Shown here: piece by piece, positions 1 through 7,124 of the stretch
Position numbering within the stretch: position 1 is the stretch's first letter
How the letters are laid out: each line of letters starts with the position of its first letter
Assembly (NCBI GenBank): GCA_031423755.1
Contig: JANPGC010000136.1
Coordinates: forward strand, 1-22,749
DNA: 22,749 bases
Source of the DNA: JANMEX01 sp031423755
Lineage (GTDB): Bacteria; Pseudomonadota; Alphaproteobacteria; Rhizobiales; Rhizobiaceae
Reading direction: 5' to 3'
The notes under the pieces: model-generated
Told to the model about the DNA's origin: nothing
Database searches by the model: none
Seen by the model: the letters and a program-made list of their open reading frames with translations, nothing else
Made by a program: the position numbers and the translations under genes

Positions 1-1
1 G

Positions 2-1246
2 TTCAAGGCGCTTGATCTGCCAAATCCGGAAACCATCGGCAACCGCTATCCGCACCAGGTTTCAGGCGGGCAATTGCAGCGCGTCATGACAGCGATGGCC
101 ATGTCCTGCCGTCCGGACATCATGGTGTTCGACGAGCCGACGACGGCGCTGGATGTGACAACGCAAATCGAAGTGCTGGCCCTCATAAAGAAAGTCATCC
201 GCGACTATAATCTGGCTGCGCTTTACATCACGCATGATCTGGCTGTGGTGGCGCAGGTTTCGGACCGCATCATGGTGCTGCGCGGCGGCAACATGATTGA
301 GCTTGGCGACACCGAGCAGATCCTGTCGAACCCGAAAGACCCCTACACGAGCGCCCTCGTCAGCGAGCGGAAGCAGGCGGATCATCTTTCCAAGGAACTG
401 GACAAGCCACGCGGCGAAATCATCCTCGACATCAAGAACGCGCTTGGCGTTTATGGCGACTTCAAGGCCGTGAACGACGTGACGCTGAATGTCGCCAAGG
501 GCGAGACGGTAGCTGTGGTGGGCGAATCCGGCTCCGCCAAAAGCTCGCTGGCGCGGCTGATCGTCGGGTTGCTGCCCAGAACCTCCGGCTCCGTAAAATT
601 CCGCGGCACCGAACTGTCTGTTTCCCTGAAGGACCGCAAGAAAGACGATCTGCGGCAAATACAGTTCATTTACCAATTGCCGGATGTGGCGCTCAATCCG
701 CGCCAGACAATCGGCGAAATCATTGGCCGCCCTGTTGCCTTCTACTACAACAAATCGCCCGCCGAAGTGAAAGCCCGTGTCGCCGAGCTGCTGCGCCAAG
801 TGGGATTGCCGGAAGATTATGCCGGGCGCCTGTCAACCCAGCTATCGGGCGGCCAAAAGCAGCGCATCTGCATTGCCCGCGCCTTGGCAGCCGATCCCGA
901 CCTGATTATCTGCGATGAGCCGACCTCGGCTCTTGACCAGCTTGTGGCCGATGAAATCCTGAAGCTCCTGAAGAAATTGCAGGACGAGCTCGGCGTCGCC
1001 TATCTGTTCATCACGCATGATCTCGGCATTGTCAGGCGCATCGCGCACCGCACGGCGGTGATGCTGAAAGGGCAGTTGGTGGACGAGGGCCCGACCACGA
1101 AAATCTTTGCGCCGCCCTATCATCCCTACACCGAGAATCTTTTGGCATCCGTGCCCGAAATGCGCACGGATTGGCTCGAAAGCGTCTTGAAAAAGCGTGG
1201 CGGGTCCAAGCGCGAACGGCAGAAGGCGGCGACCCCCGGCAGCTGA
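2..1246 (+). CDS. Fused dual-ATPase peptide/opine-type ABC transporter ATP-binding protein, 5' truncated
   Basis: The reading frame is open from base 2, so the protein starts outside the window; 414 residues are visible. It carries the end of one ABC ATPase domain (signature VSGGQLQR, Walker B IMVFDEPTTALD, switch THD) and a complete second one (Walker A GESGSAKSS, Q-loop region IYQLPDVALNPR, signature LSGGQKQR, Walker B LIICDEPTSALD, switch THD). The PYHPYTENLLASVPE segment near the end is typical of oligo/dipeptide (DppD/DppF, GsiA, YejF-like) importers. It would energise an inner-membrane importer whose permeases and binding protein should lie upstream. The second Walker A has Ala (codon 536-538) where the family has Gly before the catalytic Lys. 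The gene converges on yraN with a 2-bp gap and no visible terminator. The substrate cannot be told from the ATPase. Confidence 0.93.
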   Translation, partial: FKALDLPNPETIGNRYPHQVSGGQLQRVMTAMAMSCRPDIMVFDEPTTALDVTTQIEVLALIKKVIRDYNLAALYITHDLAVVAQVSDRIMVLRGGNMIELGDTEQILSNPKDPYTSALVSERKQADHLSKELDKPRGEIILDIKNALGVYGDFKAVNDVTLNVAKGETVAVVGESGSAKSSLARLIVGLLPRTSGSVKFRGTELSVSLKDRKKDDLRQIQFIYQLPDVALNPRQTIGEIIGRPVAFYYNKSPAEVKARVAELLRQVGLPEDYAGRLSTQLSGGQKQRICIARALAADPDLIICDEPTSALDQLVADEILKLLKKLQDELGVAYLFITHDLGIVRRIAHRTAVMLKGQLVDEGPTTKIFAPPYHPYTENLLASVPEMRTDWLESVLKKRGGSKRERQKAATPGS

Positions 1247-1248
1247 GC

Positions 1249-1623
1249 CTACCGGTTGCCACCGTCAAACAGCCTCTCGACATGCACCGGCCATTTTCGT
1301 GGTAAAATGGCGATCATGTCGTAACGCACGGATAGTTTTGCGAAATCCCTTTGGCGCGCGAGCCAGACATCGCCTGCGGCTTCGATGCGGCGCTGGGCTG
1401 TTGCAGTGATGGCATCCATTGCCTCAAGCACAGTTGGACGGGCTTTGACCTCGACCATGACAATCAGGTCTTTCCTGCGCGCTATGATATCCACTTCGCC
1501 AGCCTTGGTCTTGAAGCGTCTGGCGACGATCCGGTAACCCTTGAAACGCAGATACCAGGCCGCCAGCCATTCGCCGCGATGGCCACGGCGCTCGGCTTCC
1601 TGCCTGCCGGGTCGATTAGCCAT
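1249..1623 (-). CDS. yraN: YraN / UPF0102 family endonuclease-like protein
   Basis: This 124-residue protein matches the UPF0102 (YraN) family in length and layout: an N-terminal basic helix with RGEWLAAWYL (residues 17-26), then GEVDIIARR (42-50) and VEVKAR (57-62). E18, D45, E58 and K60 fit the PD-(D/E)XK nuclease-fold core of the family, which is thought to act on DNA, although its cellular role is poorly defined. Its ATG overlaps the end of rsmI by 8 bp, so the two are probably one transcript and translationally coupled. The rsmI-yraN pair is common in proteobacteria. In many Rhizobiales gshB follows yraN; here the next gene is an unrelated ABC transporter on the opposite strand. Confidence 0.9.
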   Translation of the reverse strand: MANRPGRQEAERRGHRGEWLAAWYLRFKGYRIVARRFKTKAGEVDIIARRKDLIVMVEVKARPTVLEAMDAITATAQRRIEAAGDVWLARQRDFAKLSVRYDMIAILPRKWPVHVERLFDGGNR

Positions 1624-2509
1624 TGTTCTCAGACTTCATGGCAAGGATGCGTTTGTAGAGATCGCCCTTGGGCTCGCCAGTCAGGCGCGAGGCCTCAGTG
1701 GCGGCTTTCGAGGCCGGCATTTCGGCGATCAGTGAACGCAGCAGCGCGTCGATGTCGGCAATGCCAACGGCCTGTTCGGCAGGCGGCGCGACGACGATGA
1801 CGATTTCGCCGCGTATGCGCGCCACCGCCGAATAGTGCGCCGAAAGCCCGCCGAAATCGGCGCGGGTGATCTCCTCGAAGGTTTTGGTGAGTTCGCGGCA
1901 GACCGCGCCGATGCGGCCATCGCGGAAGACGGATTTCATGTCTTCGAGCGTCTCGGTTAAGCGGTGCGGCGCTTCGTAGAAGACCAGCGTCGCGTCAAGC
2001 GCGGCGAGCGCGGCAAGGCGGCTGCGGCGCTGACCCTGCTTGGCGGGCAGGAAGCCATCGAAGAAGAAGCGCTCAGTAGCAATGCCCGACGAAGACAAAG
2101 CGGCAAGTATCGCAGACGCGCCGGGGATGGGCACCACACGGATGCCGCGTTCCTTGGCAAGCGCTGTGATACGTTCGCCCGGATCGGAGATCAGCGGGGT
2201 TCCGGCATCGGAAATCAGGGCAACAGATTTGCCGGACTTGATGTCATCAAGCAGGCGCTCGCCGGATGAAGCCTCGTTGTGGACATGGTAGGAGACGGTC
2301 TTGGTGGAAATGCCGTAGCGGTCGAGCAGAACGCGCGATGTGCGCGTGTCTTCGCAGGCGACAAGATCGCAGGCCGCCAGCGTTTCCAGCGCCCGAAGCG
2401 TGATGTCGCCAAGATTGCCGATCGGCGTGGCAACGATATAGAGCGCAGGCTCCAAGAGCTTGGCCTGCATGACGGCATCGCCGATGCGGAATGTGCGGGT
2501 ATGTTCCAT
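1616..2509 (-). CDS. rsmI: 16S rRNA (cytidine(1402)-2'-O)-methyltransferase
   Basis: The 297-residue protein is a full-length RsmI, which 2'-O-methylates C1402 in the ribosomal P site using S-adenosylmethionine. The tetrapyrrole methylase fold motifs occur in order: YIVATPIGNLGDIT near residue 24, CEDTRTSRVLLDRYGI, ALISDAGTPLISDPGE and PIPGASAILAALSSSG. The C-terminal third ends in GEPKGDLYKRILAM, the usual RsmI tail. The start is the farthest upstream ATG. An internal Met at residue 14 is possible, since neither has a strong ribosome binding site. yraN follows with an 8-bp overlap. The 166-bp region upstream is shared divergently with the agmatine deiminase-like gene, and I see no clear promoter there. 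Confidence 0.95.
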   Translation of the reverse strand: MEHTRTFRIGDAVMQAKLLEPALYIVATPIGNLGDITLRALETLAACDLVACEDTRTSRVLLDRYGISTKTVSYHVHNEASSGERLLDDIKSGKSVALISDAGTPLISDPGERITALAKERGIRVVPIPGASAILAALSSSGIATERFFFDGFLPAKQGQRRSRLAALAALDATLVFYEAPHRLTETLEDMKSVFRDGRIGAVCRELTKTFEEITRADFGGLSAHYSAVARIRGEIVIVVAPPAEQAVGIADIDALLRSLIAEMPASKAATEASRLTGEPKGDLYKRILAMKSENNG

Positions 2510-2675
2510 CAGGCGGCTCTCATTGCAAATTGGCTTTAGCGCAGAAGCTGGACGGATGCACCTTGTTCAATTTCAGCGATTTGCAAAGAGAGAAACAATT
2601 CCGCAACGGATCGCCTGTATGCATTTGAGACGAATTTGAACGAACCGGCAAAGCCGGGAACTGGGGATTTTTGAC

Positions 2676-3776
2676 ATGATGTCACGCCGGAGATTTTTGC
2701 ACGGGGCGGCGGCGCTTTCGGGCGCGGGGCTGTATCCGGGACGCGGATTTGCAGCGGCTGGCGCGGCAAGTGCCGGATTTTTCTATCCGGAAGAATCCCT
2801 GGCGCATGAGCGGACATTCATGCAATGGCCGGTGAACACGTCCGTCCACCCTGATGCTGCGTTTCTTGAGACGCTGCAAAAAACAATTGCCGACATTGCC
2901 AACACAATTTCCGGGTTTGAGCCGGTTGTCATGATGATGGCCAAGGAGCATGAGGCGAATGCCCGCAAGCTGCTCGCCAAGAAGGTGGAAATCTGGGATA
3001 TTCCCACGGATGATTTGTGGGCACGCGACAGCGGGCCATCGTTTGTGATCGACGGCAAGGGCGGCATTGCGCTGACGCAGTTCAACTTCAACGGCTGGGG
3101 CAACAGGCAGGTTCATGACAATGACGGCAAGATTGCCGCCAAGATTGCGGAACGGCTGGGTCTCAAGGTGTTTGACGCGGGCCTGGTCGGAGAGGCGGGC
3201 GGCGTGGAGAGCGATGGCAAAGGCATGCTGATCGCCCATGAAAGCTCATGGATCAATCCGAACCGCAACAAGGGCAGCAAGGCAGACGTTGAAAAGATGC
3301 TGCTGGAAACAATGGGCGCGCAACAGATCATCTGGGCGCCGGGCGTCATGGGCGCGGACATCACCGACTACCACATCGACGCGCTGGCGCGGTTTGTACA
3401 GCCGGGCGCGGTGCTGATCCAGCTGCCGGAGGAGATGGATGAAAGCGACCCATGGTCGGTTTCGGCGAACCAGACTTACGACGCGCTGTCGCTGGTGCGG
3501 TTTGGCAATGGCGAGGGGCTTGAGCTGATCATCATTCCCGAACCGAAGACCGGCCGCGTCACGTCGAAGGATTTCGTCAACTCCTACGTCAACTATTACG
3601 TCTGCAACGGCGCAGTGATCGCGGCCGAGTTCGGCGACGCGGAGACGGATGCGGAGGTGAAGGCGACACTGACAACGGTCTATCCGGGACGTGAGATCGT
3701 GATGCTGAATGTCGATGCAGTCGGCGAAGTCGGCGGCGGCATACACTGCGCCACGCATGAGCAGCCGAAGGTTTGA
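2676..3776 (+). CDS. Tat-exported agmatine deiminase / peptidylarginine deiminase-family protein
   Basis: The protein has 366 residues of the PAD_porph/AguA guanidine-modifying fold. Family members hydrolyse the guanidino group of agmatine or related compounds, giving N-carbamoylputrescine and ammonia in the agmatine case. The catalytic set is present: WARDSGP (D118), EAGGVESDG (E173), YHIDALARF (H233, D235) and the nucleophile in GGGIHCATHEQP (C358). The N-terminus SRRRFLHGAAALSGAG is a twin-arginine signal with a small-residue cleavage region near residues 25-34, so the enzyme probably works in the periplasm, whereas classical AguA is cytoplasmic. Start choice: GGGGA at about 2663 sits upstream of the ATG at 2676; the second Met (2679) is equally usable. 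The family's usual EGG is EAGG here. The true substrate is uncertain, so no symbol is given. Confidence 0.88.
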   Translation: MMSRRRFLHGAAALSGAGLYPGRGFAAAGAASAGFFYPEESLAHERTFMQWPVNTSVHPDAAFLETLQKTIADIANTISGFEPVVMMMAKEHEANARKLLAKKVEIWDIPTDDLWARDSGPSFVIDGKGGIALTQFNFNGWGNRQVHDNDGKIAAKIAERLGLKVFDAGLVGEAGGVESDGKGMLIAHESSWINPNRNKGSKADVEKMLLETMGAQQIIWAPGVMGADITDYHIDALARFVQPGAVLIQLPEEMDESDPWSVSANQTYDALSLVRFGNGEGLELIIIPEPKTGRVTSKDFVNSYVNYYVCNGAVIAAEFGDAETDAEVKATLTTVYPGREIVMLNVDAVGEVGGGIHCATHEQPKV

Positions 3777-3786
3777 GCTAGTGTCT

Positions 3787-4034
3787 CCACCTCCCTTCTC
3801 CCCGCAAACGGCGGGGAGAAGGTGTCACGAAGTGACGGATGAGGGGCAGCGCCGAGGGTAGATGGTGTCATAACCTATTGATTTATCTATTTATTTCATG
3901 GCTCAGTTGGTTCTGCTTTTCTCTGCACTTAGTGCGCATATCAGTCAGCGGCGACAATCTCCAAGCCTTGGCGCTGCCCCACATCCGTCCGCTTCGCGGC
4001 CACCTTCTCCCCGCAAACGGCGGGGCGAAGGGAA
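3787..4034. repeat. Composite inverted palindromic repeat between convergent genes (family 1)
   Basis: Two copies of a roughly 73-bp unit lie in opposite orientation (3787-3859 and 3961-4034) around about 100 bp of A+T-richer DNA. Each unit has a large hairpin with a 12-bp arm, CCTTCTCCCCGC, and loop AAACG (3794-3822 perfect; 4003-4031 with one mismatch), then a small 4-bp hairpin with GAA loop, then GGATG(A/T)GGGGCAGCGCC. The small stem is TCAC/GTGA in copy 1 and CCGC/GCGG in copy 2, so its pairing is kept although its bases differ. Neither hairpin is followed by a T-run. It fills the gap between the agmatine deiminase-like gene and hemW, where it could also stop transcription from both sides. 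No ORF in this stretch looks real. Confidence 0.85.
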
Positions 4035-4046
4035 GAGCACCCAGCC

Positions 4047-5213
4047 CTATTCCATCGCCAGATCCGCCACCACCGCATCGAGCACGATCATTCCCGATGG
4101 CGTGGCGCGCAGGCGGCTGTTTCCTACTGGCTCGATCATGCCTTCTTCGCGCAGGACTGACACGCGTTTCTGGTTCAGCGAGCGGCCGGACAGCTGTTCG
4201 AAGCGCGGGATGTCGATACCTTCGGTGAGTCGCAGGCCCATCAGAAGGAACTCGTCGGCTTGCTGGCTCTGGTTGAGGCTCTCTTCTTCGATGACGCCGT
4301 GGGTTCGGCTTTCGACGCGTTGGAGCCATTTTTCCGGGTTGCGCTCGGTGATGGTCACCGAGCGCAGCTGACCTTCGTCGAATCGCCCATGCGCGCCGGG
4401 GCCGGAGCCGACATAATCGCCATAGCGCCAATAGACGAGATTGTGGCGGCTTTCCGCGCCGGGCTGTGCGTGATTTGAAATTTCATAAGCCGGCAAACCA
4501 CGTGATGCAGTGATGTCCTGCGTCAGTGCGTAAAGATCGGCGGCAAGGGCGTCATCTAACGTTCTCAGCTTGCCCTTGGCGTGGAGCCGGTGGAAGGCGG
4601 TGCCTTCTTCGATAGTCAATTGGTAGAGCGAGAGATGGTCGGCAGCCAGATCAATCGCGCGGTTGAGCTCTCGTCCCCAAGCCTCCGGCGTCTGGTCCGG
4701 GCGGGCGTAAATCAGGTCAAACGACATGCGCGGAAAGATGTCCCGCGCCAGACCGATGGCTTTCAGCGCTTCTTCGACGTTGTGCAAGCGGCCGAGGAAT
4801 TTCAGCTGGTCATCATCAAGCGACTGGACACCCATGGACACGCGGTTGACGCCGGCTGAGCGGTAGCCTTTGAAGCGGTCGGCTTCGACGCTGGACGGAT
4901 TGGCCTCGAGGGTAATTTCGATGTCGTTTGGCACCGTCCATAAATTGGCAACCGTGTCCAGCAGCGCGCCAACGGTGGACGGGTCCATCAAGGACGGCGT
5001 GCCGCCACCGATGAAGATGCTTTTGACGGTGCGGGTGCCGGTGCGCTGGCGCATGGTCTTGAGTTCTTGCGCGAAAGCGGCGGCGTAGCGCTTCTGGTCC
5101 GGCGGATCGAAGCGGACGTGGCTGTTGAAATCGCAATAGGGGCATTTGGCGGCGCAGAACGGCCAATGCAGATAGACGCCGAAGCCGGGCGTGCCGTCAT
5201 CCGGCATGATCAT
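4047..5213 (-). CDS. hemW: Radical SAM heme chaperone HemW
   Basis: The 388-residue protein belongs to the HemW (formerly 'oxygen-independent coproporphyrinogen III oxidase-like') family, a radical-SAM protein that binds heme and is thought to deliver it to respiratory enzymes. The [4Fe-4S] motif is CAAKCPYC (C20, C24, C27), followed by GGGTPS (69-74), GVQSLDD and the HemW-type segment YWRYGDYVGSGPGAHGR. The C-terminal HemN_C winged-helix region (EEFLLMGLRL-like, then LRATPSGMIVLD) is complete. Its start overlaps the rdgB stop by 4 bp (ATGA), so it is the last gene of the rph-VOC-rdgB-hemW operon. A second Met at residue 3 is an alternative start. True HemN has a longer N-terminal extension, which is missing here. 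Confidence 0.93.
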   Translation of the reverse strand: MIMPDDGTPGFGVYLHWPFCAAKCPYCDFNSHVRFDPPDQKRYAAAFAQELKTMRQRTGTRTVKSIFIGGGTPSLMDPSTVGALLDTVANLWTVPNDIEITLEANPSSVEADRFKGYRSAGVNRVSMGVQSLDDDQLKFLGRLHNVEEALKAIGLARDIFPRMSFDLIYARPDQTPEAWGRELNRAIDLAADHLSLYQLTIEEGTAFHRLHAKGKLRTLDDALAADLYALTQDITASRGLPAYEISNHAQPGAESRHNLVYWRYGDYVGSGPGAHGRFDEGQLRSVTITERNPEKWLQRVESRTHGVIEEESLNQSQQADEFLLMGLRLTEGIDIPRFEQLSGRSLNQKRVSVLREEGMIEPVGNSRLRATPSGMIVLDAVVADLAME

Positions 5214-5863
5214 GCGCTCACGCCTTCAAGAGCGCTTTCGGCAAACAGCTTGAAGGCGCGGGCGCGGTGCGACAGGGCTTCTGCCATGCCAGGCTTCCAG
5301 CCGTGTTTTTCGTCGGCCGTCATTTCGCCGAAGGTGCGGGTGTGGCCGTCCGGGCGAAACATCGGATCATAGCCGAAACCATCCGTTCCGCGCGGCGGCC
5401 AGACAAGAATGCCGGGTGCTTCGCCGCGGAAATATTCGGCTCGGCCATCGGGTGTGCAGAGGCAAAGGACGGCGGTGAACCGGCCAGTGCGCTGTGCGTC
5501 TTCCGCCGCTCCGGCCTCGAGCAGCGCGTCCTCGACCTTTTGCATCGCGGCGACCCAGTTGCGGCTGCCATTGCTCTGGATCGCCCAATCTGCGGTGTAG
5601 ACACCGGGCGCACCATCAAGAGCGTCGCAGCAGAGACCCGAGTCGTCAGACAGCGCAACCAAGCCAGACGCCGAGGCCGAAGCGTGTGCTTTGGTGAAGG
5701 CGTTCTGCTCGAAGGTCGTGCCGGTTTCTTCGGGTTCCGGCAGGCCAAGCTCGCCCGCCGACACAATCTCGATGCCGAAGGGTTGCATCAGTTGGCGGAA
5801 CTCTTTCAGCTTGCCCTGATTGTGGGTGGCGAGAACGAGGCGGCTGCCTGCGTGCAGTTTCAT
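5210..5863 (-). CDS. rdgB: RdgB/HAM1 XTP/dITP diphosphatase
   Basis: The 217-residue Ham1-family pyrophosphatase hydrolyses XTP, dITP and ITP to monophosphates and so keeps deaminated purines out of nucleic acids. Visible motifs are LVLATHNQGKLKEF (residues 9-22), TFEQNAFTKA, ALSDDSGLCCDALDGAPGVY, GFGYDPMF and SHRARAF near the end. The frame is open further upstream, to 5950, but homology begins at MKLHAGSRLVLATHN and the ATG at 5863 overlaps the preceding gene's stop by 4 bp, which fixes the start. It is the third gene of the operon and overlaps hemW by 4 bp as well. Function is clear from the family. Confidence 0.95.
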   Translation of the reverse strand: MKLHAGSRLVLATHNQGKLKEFRQLMQPFGIEIVSAGELGLPEPEETGTTFEQNAFTKAHASASASGLVALSDDSGLCCDALDGAPGVYTADWAIQSNGSRNWVAAMQKVEDALLEAGAAEDAQRTGRFTAVLCLCTPDGRAEYFRGEAPGILVWPPRGTDGFGYDPMFRPDGHTRTFGEMTADEKHGWKPGMAEALSHRARAFKLFAESALEGVSA

Positions 5864-6270
5864 GTCAGACCCCAGATTTTCGGTTCGCCAAACTCCAGGC
5901 TGTTGCCTGAAGGATCGCGGAAATAAATTGACCGGCCGCCGCCGGGCCAAATGAAGTCGGCTTCAACGGCGACGCCGTGGCCATTGAGCCGTTCAATCCA
6001 CTGGTCCATTTCGTCGGAAGTAGCGCGGAAACAGAGATGGCCTTCGCCACTGGCGCCGTGGACCGGCACCGGAAGCCTGGCGTTCGGTGCGGCGATGCTC
6101 GTGGCAGCAGCGTTGAACAGCAAGACGATACTGTCGCCGCAGCGGAAAAAAACATGACGGCCTTCAACCTTGCCAACACAGTCCAAGCCCAGCACGCCGC
6201 CATAGAAGACCTCGGCCTTTCCAAGGTCATCGACATACAGCGCCGATTCAAGGACCGCAGCGGGCTTCAT
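5860..6270 (-). CDS. VOC family (glyoxalase/bleomycin-resistance-like) protein
   Basis: This 136-residue protein has two βαβββ modules of the vicinal oxygen chelate fold. The first begins LESALYVDDLGKAEVFYGGVLGL (the E8 position is one of the usual metal-ligand sites); the second contains GEGHLCFRA and ends FRDPSGNSLEFGEP, which supplies a His and a Glu ligand. The layout suggests a metal-dependent isomerase, lyase, dioxygenase or resistance protein, but no substrate can be assigned. It sits 6 bp after rph and its stop overlaps the rdgB start by 4 bp, so it is translated as part of the operon. In related genomes rph and rdgB are often direct neighbours, so this gene looks like an insertion into a housekeeping operon. 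Confidence 0.87.
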   Translation of the reverse strand: MKPAAVLESALYVDDLGKAEVFYGGVLGLDCVGKVEGRHVFFRCGDSIVLLFNAAATSIAAPNARLPVPVHGASGEGHLCFRATSDEMDQWIERLNGHGVAVEADFIWPGGGRSIYFRDPSGNSLEFGEPKIWGLT

Positions 6271-6276
6271 TGCAGA

Positions 6277-6996
6277 TCAGCCGACAGCATTTGCCTGCAA
6301 GCCGACAAGATCATTGATGCCGCCACGGGCGAGCGCCATGAGTTCGAGAAATTCGGCTTCGGAAAAGGGATGGCCCTCTGCCGTGCCCTGTATTTCCACG
6401 ATGCCGCCTTTGCCGGTCATGACGAAATTGGCGTCGGTGCCGGCGTTGGAATCTTCGAGATAATCAAGGTCAATGACCGGCCCGCCGCCGACCACGCCGC
6501 AGGAAATGGCCGCAACATGGTCTTTCAGCACTTTTTCAATCGCGATCATTTTGCGCGCCTGCATCCATTTGAGACATTGCTGCAAAGCGATCCATCCGCC
6601 GGTGATTGCGGCGGTGCGGGTGCCGCCATCGGCCTGGATGACATCGCAATCGACCGTGATCTGGCGCTCGCCAAGGGCTTCAAGATCGACAACAGCCCGC
6701 AATGAACGCGCGATGAGGCGCTGGATTTCGAGCGTACGACCGCCCTGCTTGCCCGATGCGGCCTCGCGGCCCATGCGCTCGCCGGTGGATCGGGGCAGCA
6801 TGCCATATTCAGCCGTTACCCAGCCCTTGCCGGTGTTACGCATCCAGCCGGGCACTTTTTCGAGCAGCGATGCAGTGCAAAGCACATGCGTGTCGCCAAA
6901 GCGGACCATGCAAGAGCCTTCAGCGTGCTTGGATACGCCGGTTTCAAAGCTTACCTTGCGCATTTCATTGGCTGCGCGGCCAGACGGACGACCCAT
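6277..6996 (-). CDS. rph: Ribonuclease PH
   Basis: The 239-residue protein is a full-length RNase PH, the phosphate-dependent 3'-5' exoribonuclease that trims tRNA 3' ends. Signature segments are MRKVSFETGVSKHAEGSC, HVLCTASLLEKVPGW, KGWVTAEYGMLPRSTGER, QRLIARSLRAVVDL, TVDCDVIQADGGTRTAAITGG and the C-terminal GGIVEIQGTAEGHPFSE. The start is the ATG at 6996 (MGRPSGRAANEMRK), the conserved length, with AAGGG about 9 bp upstream; the frame runs on to 7017 but that is not needed. It is the first gene of rph-VOC-rdgB-hemW and is divergent from hrcA, an arrangement widespread in alphaproteobacteria. Confidence 0.97.
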   Translation of the reverse strand: MGRPSGRAANEMRKVSFETGVSKHAEGSCMVRFGDTHVLCTASLLEKVPGWMRNTGKGWVTAEYGMLPRSTGERMGREAASGKQGGRTLEIQRLIARSLRAVVDLEALGERQITVDCDVIQADGGTRTAAITGGWIALQQCLKWMQARKMIAIEKVLKDHVAAISCGVVGGGPVIDLDYLEDSNAGTDANFVMTGKGGIVEIQGTAEGHPFSEAEFLELMALARGGINDLVGLQANAVG

Positions 6997-7072
6997 GGTC
7001 AAACCCTTCAAATTCAATTGCTGTTGGCTGGCTTCTAACGGGGCGGTGTGGCGATGGCAAAGGAAAAGCGGT

Positions 7073-7078
7073 TGTCAA
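7073..7078 (-). promoter_or_regulatory. Candidate -35 element for the rph operon
   Basis: On the minus strand the bases read TTGACA, a perfect sigma-70-type -35 hexamer, about 77 bp upstream of the rph start. The -10 region at 17-18 bp spacing (around 7050-7055, ATCGCC) is poor, so this is only a possible promoter for the operon. Confidence 0.35.
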
Positions 7079-7086
7079 CTGCGCGC

Positions 7087-7116
7087 TTGGAAATCACGGC
7101 GATTAGCGCCTATATT
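7087..7116 (+). promoter_or_regulatory. Candidate hrcA promoter, possibly giving a leaderless mRNA
   Basis: TTGGAA (7087-7092) and TATATT (7111-7116) are 18 bp apart and resemble an alphaproteobacterial housekeeping promoter. CTTG at 7086 with CCTATAT at 7109 also resembles the RpoH consensus CTTG-N17/18-CYTATNT, but with 19 bp between. Transcription would begin at about 7123, next to the hrcA ATG at 7125, and no ribosome binding site is visible. No CIRCE dyad (TTAGCACTC and its inverse) is seen between rph and hrcA. Confidence 0.4.
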
Positions 7117-7124
7117 CATGTGTC

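Noticed and set aside
7018..7124. CIRCE operator upstream of hrcA
   Set aside because: The TTAGCACTC half-site and its inverse are not present; TTAGCGCC around 7103 has no inverted partner.
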